NCBI GenBank assembly: GCA_019916065.1
Contig: CM034237.1
Span: 806,001 to 870,000 of the forward strand
From: Vitellaria paradoxa
Taxonomy: Eukaryota > Streptophyta > Magnoliopsida > Ericales > Sapotaceae
Length of the DNA: 64,000 nt
Direction of reading: 5' to 3'
Made by a program: the position numbers and the translations under genes. Below are positions 29,584-37,893 of the stretch, in pieces (positions within the stretch are counted from its first letter, which is position 1; each line of letters begins with the position of its first letter). The notes beneath the pieces were generated by a model. The model was not told the origin of the DNA. It saw only the letters and a list, made by a program, of their open reading frames with translations, and ran no database searches.

Positions 29584-32234
29584 CTAGCTATAAAAAAAAT
29601 ATAATCTTTTGATAAAAGATATACTAAATCACCAACTGGAAACACTTGGAGAGATTTAATGGAATATGCATTTAAGATACAAATAACTACATGCACGCAT
29701 CCAGTGTGTCCACAAATAACAAGCAGCCAATTATACCTCTGACCTTTTATTTTTGTACCAAAACTCAGGTACCAAACCATAAACCAATCATAATGATTGC
29801 CTTCTCAATAGCCCTGGACAAGGTCAACTCAAGCTATACCTATATAAATCTGCTTTAATTCTTCACTTGTTTGTGGAAAATATGGTTGGAAAGAAATGAA
29901 AAGAATTTTGAAAAACAGGTAGATCATTGTGAGAACCTTTGGGAAAAGTTAAGTTGCAGGCTTCTTCATAGCTGCAATCTCCAAAGAATTCAGAGGAACT
30001 CCCTTGGCTTTCATTAGAAACTACCAGACCCAAATCTGGAATTATTAGCATATGTTTGAAATGGTTCTCTGAATGATGTTAACTTTTGTTGTTTTTTATT
30101 CTCTCTCTTCTTTTCCTTCTTGGTGGACTTATGGTCCCCTGGCCTTTCTGTATCCCTTTGATTAGTTTTAATAAAACTTATTCTCCTAATATTGCTAATA
30201 AATAAACTCTGCTTTAATTCAACAAATCCCTTCCAACCATATTCCTAACATGACATATCAAGCTTGTCCTTCTCATATTTTAGCCTCACCAGTAAATAGC
30301 CCAAAATAAAATAAAATAAAAATTCATACCCTGCCTAACAAAGCATGCCAGGTGAACTAGGAGGATGGCATAGGTTCCTTGGCCAAAACTTATGAGATTA
30401 AGCTCATAACACAAGACTCAACATTCAACAACCAACACTATTCTAACAAGTTTAAAGACAATTAAGCCTAGAAAATCAAGACTCTGAAACAATCAACATA
30501 ACAATAAAGCAAACACAAAATCAAGCAAAGATATGAACCATCTAGCCACAGGACTCTCCACTTTGTTCACAGGAGAGCACATGCCTCCTTGCACTGCAAA
30601 TTGAAATTTTCATAAATGGTTATCAACCTCCTTTCTAAAAACCCAAGAGTAATATGATAGTTTTATTAACTTGGGTCTAGACCTTTAAATATGATAATTT
30701 ATCCAAGTGCAAACATTCCCTGTCTCATCAATCATGGCCATCAAAGTCAGACATATGAATTATTAATATTGTTCATTATGAATCATGAAGACGCCATATT
30801 GCTTGATTACATTCACAAGTAAAGAAGAGGCAAGACAACACAATATTGGCACATAACCTTTTTCCAATATAACCAAGCATCCCAAAATGAAGTGGTTTTG
30901 ACAAGCAATATTTTTCATTGGCTCCTTTGTCTTCCACATTTAATCTTATAACACCACATAACTTGTAGATAGTACATTTTAAATAAATTTCAAGTCTTGG
31001 CTACATGACATTCAAGCGAATTTAAACAAGTTATATTCAGGTGTGAGGATAGTAATATTCTATACATCTATAAAAGGGCGGAGTCAGAAATTTATAAGTG
31101 GGTGGGCACTGATCATAAGACACATAGATGAGAGAGTGAGAGAGAGGGGAAAAGGGTAAAATGAGATTAGATATTTTTTAGTTGTATTGGGTGGGCTGGG
31201 TACAATTGCATTGGTATGTATTAGGTTGAAATTTGTTTATTACATTATGTAGACATAATTGGTATTAGGCTAATTTTTTTTTTCCTTGGGTGGGCACATT
31301 TAGTATTGGGCTAAATTTTTTTCCTTTTCTTGGTTGGGCAGAATTGTGCGCTAAGACAATATTAAATAGTAATAATAAGAAATTTTTTTTTCAGGGTGGG
31401 CATGTGCCCCACCGTACCCACCTCTTAGCTCTGCCCTTGCATCCATAGAAGAAGTAAGAAATATGCAAAGATCAATTCATAATGTAAACAATATGTCATA
31501 TTTTTTTTCAGGGTGGGCAAGTGCCCCACCCTACCCACCTCTTAGCTCTGCCCTTGCATCCATAGAAGAAGTAAGAAATATGCAAAGATCAATTCATAAT
31601 GTAAACAATATGTCAAGACTCTACTATGAATTTAAAGCACACAATAAAAGATAAGGTGGAACTATTATGTAGATACCCACAAATTATAACCATGCAAATC
31701 TAAAGCATACAATAAAAGATAAGGTGGAACAATTATGTAGATACCCACAAATTATAAACATGCCAATTAAGTTCATTCAAGGAAGAAAATATTATTATCA
31801 AAATTCTCAGTTCGGACAGTGAGATTGGAACTAAAACTGAACCGGCGCCGTACCTTCTTTGAAGCATAAGGGGTGGTGTCACTCCACTTGGATTCAGTGT
31901 GCGATGGGACAAATGAATGCAAAGGAGAAGGCCCTGAATCCAGATCCTCATCACCTACAGAAGGCCTTTCTTCAACTGATACAGTAAACCTTCTATATGG
32001 TGATTCATCATTGTCCTGATCCATGTTATGATTAATATCCTCATTGCCCTCAACAACCTCACCAGAAAAACCACCATTTTCAGGAATGGAAGCAGAAAAC
32101 GTATTACCATGGGTTTGATTCAATGCACCAATGTTCTCAGAAGGAAGAGAAGTTGGTGAACCTGGAAACCTAAAGTCCACTGGCAATGATTTAATTGAAT
32201 GCAGGGAAGGAGAAACCCGAGCTTTCTGCATCAT
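1502..32234 (-). CDS. ATM1: class VIII myosin heavy chain, 23 coding exons
   Basis: Actin-based motor of the plant-specific class VIII, known from other plants at plasmodesmata, the plasma membrane, new cell walls and endosomes. Exons, 5' to 3': 32234-31854, 28665-28564, 28482-28339, 28246-28096, 27642-27615, 25617-25452, 25296-25233, 25108-25095, 25010-24926, 22259-22156, 22025-21887, 18634-18516, 16385-16233, 16150-16061, 9420-9343, 8882-8724, 8232-8026, 6401-6196, 6050-5915, 4268-4139, 4028-3882, 3527-3460, 2149-1502. All junctions are GT/AG and the sum is 3,519 nt, one frame of 1,172 aa, close to the usual length. The start is the ATG-ATG pair giving MMQKARVSP; upstream codons lack a better ATG. 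Order: N-terminal extension, motor (P-loop about 270-277, switch I 312-324, switch II 542-548), four IQ-like motifs (about 861-943), coiled coil, short tail. The N terminus ([14 protein letters not shown]) and C terminus fit ATM1/VIII-A better than ATM2/VIII-B. Confidence 0.95.
3460..4268 (-). CDS. ATM1: myosin VIII exons 20-22, IQ neck
   Basis: Three exons (4268-4139, 4028-3882, 3527-3460) form the lever arm. They carry four IQ-like motifs, each a light-chain (calmodulin type) site: [37 protein letters not shown] and [12 protein letters not shown]. The junctions have phase 1, 1 and 0. The first two motifs lack the exact IQ dipeptide, so they may bind calmodulin more weakly. Confidence 0.88.
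4860..5530 (+). mobile_element. LTR retrotransposon 5' end with PBS (fragment)
   Basis: Within myosin intron 19, on the opposite strand to the gene. In order it shows a TATA-like tataaagg near 5,130, a polyadenylation-like caataaaatc near 5,221, and tggtatcaaggc near 5,430-5,440. The last resembles the common primer-binding site for initiator methionine tRNA. Then comes a short frame starting atgcctccaaataatcgagg (near 5,480), which looks like a gag start. The order is right for LTR promoter, R/U5, PBS and gag. No matching 3' LTR is seen, so it is truncated; the left edge is uncertain. Confidence 0.45.
8355..8572. mobile_element. possible MITE in myosin intron 16
   Basis: A short block rich in aaaagctagc words, lying between weakly inverted ends (gtttggaaaggt on the left, cctttcccaaac on the right). 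The ends resemble those of hAT-derived MITEs. Ends and target duplication are not clean. Confidence 0.35.
10574..11075. repeat. 148-bp tandem duplication plus diverged third copy
   Basis: Two near-identical units start at about 10,574 and 10,722, each beginning gatcca(a/c)cctaaaacc. A more diverged copy starts near 10,966. The text (ctaggatcttata, gatatattctaaca) looks like terminal sequence of an LTR or TRIM-type element. It lies inside myosin intron 14. Confidence 0.75.
11820..12205 (+). mobile_element. Ty1/copia LTR fragment
   Basis: Contains the phrase gtaggcacgttgccgaa followed by atgtaaatctt (near 12,105-12,132). I know this from the 3' part of many plant copia LTRs, which usually read CGTAGGCA..TTGCCGAACCACGTAAATCTT. 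It is preceded by a TATA-like, T-rich leader. No internal coding region flanks it, so it is a solo LTR or a remnant. Edges are approximate. Confidence 0.5.
12604..13825. mobile_element. non-autonomous element with ~110-bp inverted ends
   Basis: The left end (agggtaaattacacatagac) is the reverse complement of the right end, where gtctatgtgtaatttaccct finishes at 13,825. Similarity continues inward for about 110 bases on both sides, through aacattt.aaattga.aggcacctccctt. Such long inverted ends suit a Mutator-like (MULE) element. The 1-kb interior is less AT-rich than its surroundings (12,840-13,520) and has only short frames (12,988-13,254 and 13,284-13,598, plus strand) with no known domain. 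No clear 9-bp target duplication was found. It lies in myosin intron 14. Confidence 0.75.
14590..16000 (+). mobile_element. LTR-like block, possible Ty3 solo LTR
   Basis: A promoter-like segment (ctataaatacag near 14,841) leads through 1.1 kb without coding sequence to a terminal phrase ttgtggatacgatcctgg and acccttacacttggg (near 15,945-16,005). This phrase resembles the end of Tat/Athila-type Ty3 LTRs. I could not find paired ends or a target duplication. It lies in myosin intron 14 next to exon 14. Confidence 0.35.
16233..16385 (-). CDS. ATM1: myosin VIII exon 13, switch II
   Basis: 51 codons beginning [10 protein letters not shown] and ending at DIYGFESFD, the switch II/relay element of the motor. 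The remainder ([18 protein letters not shown]) is on exon 14 at 16,061-16,150. The following intron is the longest of the gene (6.6 kb) and full of transposon remains. Confidence 0.93.
16555..16860 (-). mobile_element. RTE-type LINE 3' fragment
   Basis: The phrase cttagtcccaaactagttgg and the following text match the region at 43,300-43,600 in wording and orientation, which encodes the end of an RTE non-LTR retrotransposon. Only the last few hundred bases remain, inside myosin intron 12. Confidence 0.6.
17749..17785. repeat. AC then TA microsatellite
   Basis: About 14 AC dinucleotides followed by a short TA run, in myosin intron 12. Likely length-polymorphic. Confidence 0.9.
20140..20840. 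repeat. ~300-bp tandem duplication with partial third unit
   Basis: The series cctaagaata.aacaca, agtgctacttgag, acatatataact, tatggacattttaaa and ctactagttc appears once at 20,140-20,440 and again at 20,440-20,720. The last 120 bases appear a third time at 20,716-20,840. Copies are about 80-85% alike by eye. It lies in myosin intron 11 and holds no coding frame. Confidence 0.7.
25095..25108 (-). CDS. ATM1: myosin VIII exon 8, 14-nt microexon
   Basis: Fourteen bases (with one base from exon 7) encode FLLEK of the conserved FLLEKSRVVQ motor segment. The flanks read as acceptor ...TACAG and donor GTATTT. Leaving it out breaks the frame and removes invariant motor residues, which is why I accept such a short exon. 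The 28-nt exon 5 at 27,615-27,642 is similarly forced. Confidence 0.9.
25452..25617 (-). CDS. ATM1: myosin VIII exon 6, ATP-binding loop
   Basis: Encodes the nucleotide-binding core: P-loop GESGAGKT right after the acceptor, then the helix [17 protein letters not shown], and at the end switch I ([13 protein letters not shown]). The glycine-lysine that completes switch I is on the next exon (25233-25296). All expected catalytic residues are present, so the motor should be active. Confidence 0.93.
26181..26320. repeat. short tandem duplication
   Basis: Two copies of about 70 bases containing atggtaaatgtac.tataaattag, in AT-rich DNA of myosin intron 5. Confidence 0.7.
27708..28032. mobile_element. 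hAT-like MITE, family member 1
   Basis: Inverted ends: ggtaccatttggtgtg on the left, ataccaaatggcacc on the right. They are flanked by aaagctta and aaaggttt, a 6-of-8 match that could be an aged 8-bp target duplication as hAT elements make. The interior is T-rich on the left and A-rich on the right and has no gene. It lies in myosin intron 4, 64 bases from exon 4. A relative lies in the MORF gene at 39,313-39,620. Confidence 0.65.
28935..29190. repeat. diverged ~130-bp tandem duplication
   Basis: Two copies share caattcca.ataagaaacatga.gcctattt and ttgaccacacaccaacacttca-like text. It lies in myosin intron 1. Confidence 0.55.
29513..29583. repeat. CT then TA compound microsatellite
   Basis: About 24 CT units followed by about 11 TA units in myosin intron 1. 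It accounts for the Arg-Glu repeat seen in the antisense frame. Confidence 0.95.
31073..31439. mobile_element. hAT-type MITE, 367 bp
   Basis: The left end aaagggcggagtcag and right end gctctgcccttg are inverted (gggcggag / ctctgccc). The flanks catctata (31,065-31,072) and catccata (31,440-31,447) match at 7 of 8 bases, as expected for a hAT 8-bp target duplication. The ends resemble the widespread plant GGGGCGGAGCCAG family. It lies in myosin intron 1. Confidence 0.6.
31383..31616. repeat. 117-bp tandem duplication over the MITE end
   Basis: The right end of the hAT MITE plus about 60 bases of flank (ttttcagggtgggca to aacaatatgtca) is present twice, 117 bases apart. The copy arose after insertion, because it contains both element end and flank. 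Confidence 0.85.
31633..31768. repeat. 68-bp tandem duplication
   Basis: Two copies of a unit starting taaagca(c/t)acaataaaag, at 31,633 and 31,701, ending about 85 bases before the exon 1 donor of the myosin gene. Confidence 0.85.
31854..32234 (-). CDS. ATM1: myosin VIII exon 1, N-terminal extension
   Basis: 127 codons, phase 0 at the donor. It encodes the poorly conserved acidic, serine-rich leader of class VIII myosins, from MMQKARVSP to the [10 protein letters not shown] stretch just before the SH3-like subdomain. A GTG lies eight codons upstream in frame, but the paired ATGs at 32,229-32,234 are the better start. Intron 1 that follows is 3.2 kb. Confidence 0.85.
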
Positions 32235-33077
32235 TTGCTCTAAAAGATTGCCAAGCACAACAGGACTGCCAAGCCAAAAGCGATATCAAATTTCTACAAG
32301 GACCCGCGATTTATCTGCCCAACTTAATGGAGGGGACCGTAATCAGTGAAAAGGATTGTGGGGCTCTTTAGAGATCAATCGCGGACAATTTCAACCCGCA
32401 AAGTAAACCAATCTGGAAACACACCACACCTTATGTCCGACAGTGACTATAAAATTAAGTCACCCGATTCACTTTGATCCAGTAATCACTACTTTAACCA
32501 ACAATTATAACCAAATTGATCCCCCCCCCCAAAAAAAAAAATGATTCGTTCTATTTCGAACTGTATGATATCTTTGAATGATCTTCAGACTTCAAATCAC
32601 TTACTTCGTTATAAACACCAGTAACAACAAAAGCTGGTATACCTCAATACGATCTACTCGTAGATTCCAAGTTTCCAAACTTTCCCACAATACCAAATCT
32701 TCCACAAACTCTGATTGCAAAATCAATCAAAGACTAGCTTATCTCTTTCAGTTTCAATTAATCGTCAGTCTACTGCCCCGATCGTATCTACTTGTACAAC
32801 AGGATCGGAAAACCTAGCAAACTTTCCGACAAGCAAAAAAAAAAAAGGTTGAAATTTGAGACAATAATAAAGAATCGGCAAAGATCTTAGGGAATTGTGA
32901 AGAATCGACGAAAGCTTAAACCCTTAAACACGGAGAGGTTTTAAAAAGAGACAAGAGAGTGGTCAGATTGTTCCTTCCTTGTCTTTGAACAGAAGAAAGA
33001 GAGAATTATGAGGAGAAAATAAGAAAATCCAGAGGCGCGTGGAGCGATGCCGCTTTTGCTTTTCTATTTCTCCCTCT

Positions 33078-33109
<32 letters not shown>

Positions 33110-33110
33110 G
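32235..33110 (-). promoter_or_regulatory. myosin 5' leader and promoter-proximal region
   Basis: No coding sequence. A CT/GA microsatellite (about 33,081-33,109, GA on the gene's strand) lies 850 bases before the start codon. GA-rich tracts are common in plant 5' leaders and core promoters, so transcription may begin near 33.0 kb. A leader intron is possible. This is inferred; no transcript start can be read from sequence. Confidence 0.4.
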
Positions 33111-36100
33111 TATCTCAATCCTCCCACCGCGACACAAAACGCAAGGCAGGCTTCAAAGACAGTCTCATTTTCATTACAATTTACCGCCTCAATAAAACTT
33201 ACAACCTCTATCCGTTTTTTTATCAGTTTCTGCGCATCATCCGTATTTGAAAAGTAGTCTGCCGACTCGGTCTAATTCAAAGACCATAATACCCCTAATT
33301 TATATCTTTTTAATAGCAGCTCTTTTTTAAAAATAAATTAGAATTTGTAGGTTCTCTTTAGAATCCTCTAAGTTAAGTTCCACCCAAAAAAAAAAATTAA
33401 AATTTTTGTTAACTTTTTATTATTTTAAATGCTTCCTTATTTATCTTCTAAAAAATATTAATAAAAATATTTTTTCATACAAATTCACATCAAAGTGGGT
33501 AGTTTACTTTACAAAAATATATAGTGAAATAATTATTAAAGATTCATTTAGAGTGATAAAAAAATTTTTTTAAATTAAAAAAAATTTTTAAAAATTGTTC
33601 ACGTTTTATCTCGCTGGATGAATTATGAACGCACAAATTATTTTAATTTATCTCATTTTTTATTACTCTAAACACATCTTAAATTCACTAAATACTAAAA
33701 AAATCAATTATCAACTAAAATTCTCAGTTATATTCTAATTGAGTTTGAATTTATTATCTCCTTTTTGTGTCTCATTCACATTATTACTCAGAAAACGAAT
33801 TTTATTTTAATTATGCCATTCTTACTTACGAGACTAAAAATTGAGACATTTTACATTCTAATTAATGAAAAATAAAACTAAAATAACGCATAAATCTCGA
33901 AAGATAAAAACCTGCTGCTAAAGTTTAAACGAATCAAGCATTGCAATTGATCGATAATGATAGTTCAAGTGTCACCGGGCACACCCGCGGCCTTTTTTTT
34001 TTTTTTTTTGAAAAGGATTCTTGCATTTTCAAGTCATCACTCGTTAATAAATGCCAACATTATTTGATTATTCCATTAACAGTGGTTCCCTTAAAATATA
34101 TATATATTCAAGATGATTGTTTTTTTTTTTAAGTTTTACACCTCCAGATTCCATAATTGTCCTTTCTCCGATGATTCTTTTCTCATCCTCGTTGATTCCT
34201 CAACGATTTTTCTTTAAAAGTTTTATGCCTCTAGATCACATAATTGTTTGTTTGTTTTTTTTTTTTTTTGTCAATTCGTTTCCTTTAGCCGTTGATTTAC
34301 ATTCTAATTCCACATCTTGTGACAAAAAGAAAGTTCGTGTGGCATCAAATTAATATTGAGAAAAATAATGTAAAATTTAAATTTGAATTGTTTTTAAAGA
34401 CACTGTCAAACTTAACTCGTAGAATTTACTCAAATTCCGTAAAAAAAATCTCAAATATTATCCATTATATTCATCAGCATAATATAATATATGGATACAA
34501 AATTTTAGAATAACATAGAGTTCAAAAATTGGAGAATAATTATTTCATATAGATTTCACCTATTGACGTTGAATGAAATTTTAGTATTAATTTTATTTTA
34601 TTTATTTCTTAGTTAAGTTGATAAATGGCGTGGTTTTAGCATTAATAAGGATGATATTTCTAAACATAAATAAGACACGGAAATGGGACAAGTGATCAGT
34701 ATTATATTCAAATTATATGGTGTAATTAACTTGATTCCATTGTCTAATTTTGACAACCTATCTTTATTATCAATTTTTGTAAATAATAACATCTTATCGA
34801 ATTTGATTTGCATTAATTATGAAATAACCCTTCTTTTGTTTGATTTTTTTCACATTACCGTCTTTTATTTATGTTTTATTTTTTATCTTTCAATGTTCAA
34901 TATAGAAATGATTAATGGCACATTACTAATCATAAATATTTATAAATTTTAAGATTCGTATTTATAGATTACTTAACTTAAAAATTAAAACAATTACCAT
35001 ATTACAAAATAATGTGTTTGAATACATTTAAAATAAATATATTAAGTTTTCATTTATGATTTTTAATATTAATTGTTCAAGTTGTATAAATACATACATA
35101 CATATACAATGGTTCTCAATTAACCTATATAATCACCTTCCTTCTATTTTTGTAAAATTTAATCTTACATCAATTCACCTTTATCCAAACAGAGCAAATG
35201 CCATATTTGAAATTATACTCTAGATACAACATTGCCATGTGGGGATCTAATTAAATACTCTTTAAAGTATTTTAGTTACTTTTCATTAACATTCCCACCT
35301 CCTCAATTTACAAGTAACTATTTTTATATGTTTCAAAAAAAAAAAAAAGGTAACTATTTTATAAACCACTACATGAAAATCAAATAACACGCCGAATATG
35401 CCAAATCACCATTGATTTGACTAAAATGAAACACTTCCACACAAAATGGAAGATCATTTTAATGAAAATAAAATAATTATTATTCATGATGTGGATTAAA
35501 CGAGAAAATGTTTTTGTCTTTCTTACATTTCTTTTTTTTTTTTAAGTGAGCCACACCTATAAATTTTTTTTTTTTTTTAGTAATTTAGAGAGTGTTTGAA
35601 GTTCTGAAAAAGTTTAAAAAAATAATAATAAAAATAAAAACTAGTGTAAAACTAACACTTAATAAATTTTGATCAAAGTAAATTAGAATTTTTTTTATTT
35701 TTAAATTTCTTAAAATTTTTTGAAAAAACTTGTAGCTTTAAACGAAGTCTTACTATCAATTTCCTTTGAGAATATATATTTCAAATTTGTCCGACTTTTG
35801 TGACATATTTTAGTTATTCCACTTCATCCATTTTATGATGCAAAAGTCACACATCGATGGTATACGATTGACATGTAACGTATTTTATTATTTTTTTTTA
35901 ATAAAATAAGACAATTTAAAATGCATGTTACAAAGTGAAATCTACCAACCTTTTATAGGTGAAATGTTCCAACCTTGTCATCATCTAAGAGGGAGAGAAT
36001 TTAGTTCACAAATAATTTTCAATTAGACCACAACTCAAAGTCATGATTGCGAATGGCCTGAGGATTTTTTATATGGTAAAATAGTGTTTGATCACTGTAT

Positions 36101-37893
36101 TTAGTAGTATGCAACTTTTTATTTATTTTTATTTTTTTTGCTTTAAAAACATAATGAAAATATTTTAAATAATTAAATTAATTTATTATATCACTAATTA
36201 TATATTAACAGTTCTATTTAATTTTAGATAATGTGCTAAGGTTGTACCAATGAAAATATTTATAAACTATATATATGATCAATATAATCCAAAATGCACA
36301 TGCACATCAATCCAAATACAGATGGACAACACAAATTTTCCATACCCTGCACCAATACCTCTTTGCTTTTGGAGCCATTCCACACATTAGTCACAATGAA
36401 TAACATTTTATTTAACTTTAGTCACAATAATTAACAATTCATATTTCATTTCATATAAATTAAGATAAAAAACCTTACTACATTTTTATAATATGATTCA
36501 TAAAAAAATTAGAAAGCTATTTAATAATAAACATTACAAAACTACATTTTCATAATTTGTTGTATAAAAACATAGTAAAGTTGATTTATTGATAATCAAT
36601 TTTATTTAATATAATTTAAGAATTACTATAAAACTACTTGATAATTTATTACAAAATTATTTGAAAATAAAATCCCATAAGCTGAAGAACGGAAAAAAAT
36701 AAATAAATAAAAGAAAAAAAAAGGAAAGAGATATAATCGTTGTCATAGTCCCACATACTCACGCCATTGAGTATAAATGGAGTTTTTTAATTTTCATTTT
36801 TGTAACCGCAAATTTCAAAAACGCTGTAAGCATAAAAAAGAAAAATCATTTATTATTCAATTTATTCATATTTATACTACAAAAATTATTTTACATAAAA
36901 AATAAGTTTTATGTCAATTTCAATGAAGTCCCTCAATTTAATTTACAAACTTTGTAAAATAACATATATGAATGAAATAAAGTTTATCCTCCCAAGGCTA
37001 TAGGGCTCTGTAACTATAGTCTCCTATAGGTTATTTTGCAGAATGACCAAATTTTCGTGGAAATTTCTCACATGGCCTTAATCTTCTGTACGAATAATGC
37101 TTCCACACACAAACTAGATCAAAGTTCACGTGGCAACTTCACAATCTAGTGACCATGCATGTGTGATGTTATTGAAGCAGCTGAGTTTCAAACGAGCCTC
37201 CACGAGGACAGTTTCCAAAGATAAATTGATTTGAAGCCTAGATATTATCAGTAGGTTATTATGCAAGCTAATTCCAGCTGTACCAATTAATACTGAACAA
37301 ACAACTACAAGACCAACTATTGCTGAAAGTCTTAAATCATGAGGCATGAGAGGAGTCAGCATTTATAACGAGCAGTCCAGATGCATAATTGTAGAACCAC
37401 ACAACAAAATAAATGGTCCTGAATTCATATTTGAAATAGGGCTGGAATGAAAACACCCCTACAATCTGTTTAAACAAAATGCTTCTTATATTATTTGAAT
37501 GCGTGCACAGAAGTAGCGATGATAAATAAATTGTAGAACAGAAATAAAGACGGTATTAAGACTCAAAAAGAACATCACACCACGATAAACAAAAAAACAT
37601 GAAAGGTTGAACCTTAATTCCATGCATATTTATAACCACAGCCATTATTGACCCAAAAAAAAAGTTAAGATTATAGCACAGACAATCCAATGAAGAGCCT
37701 CATTTTGCACTCAGTCAACGGCAACTACCCTAAGAAAAGGACCTAGAAAATATTTCACATTGAATTCTCCAGAGAGGTCCCATGAAACATACTTAGCAAT
37801 GGGAAGAAAGCCACCTCACTTGAGAAAAAAAGAATAGCTTACCTTAAGTTGATTCTTTTAAGTTCAAAATCCTAGTAGGTGACTAGTTAATTA
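33111..37893. other. AT-rich intergenic DNA
   Basis: Spacer between the myosin promoter side and the 3' end of the MORF gene. It is strongly AT-rich with long T and A runs. Only short open frames occur and none shows a domain. A segment near 36,790-36,900 resembles one near 40,955-41,060 and may be a dispersed AT-rich repeat. The last 500 bases probably include the MORF 3' untranslated region. Confidence 0.5.

Noticed and set aside
29457..29780. 107-codon minus frame with an Arg-Glu run
   Set aside because: It is the translation of the CT microsatellite inside a myosin intron.
37126..37362. 78-codon minus frame with a hydrophobic stretch 3' of MORF
   Set aside because: No family resemblance, and it most likely lies in or near the MORF 3' flank. 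Kept out for lack of support.
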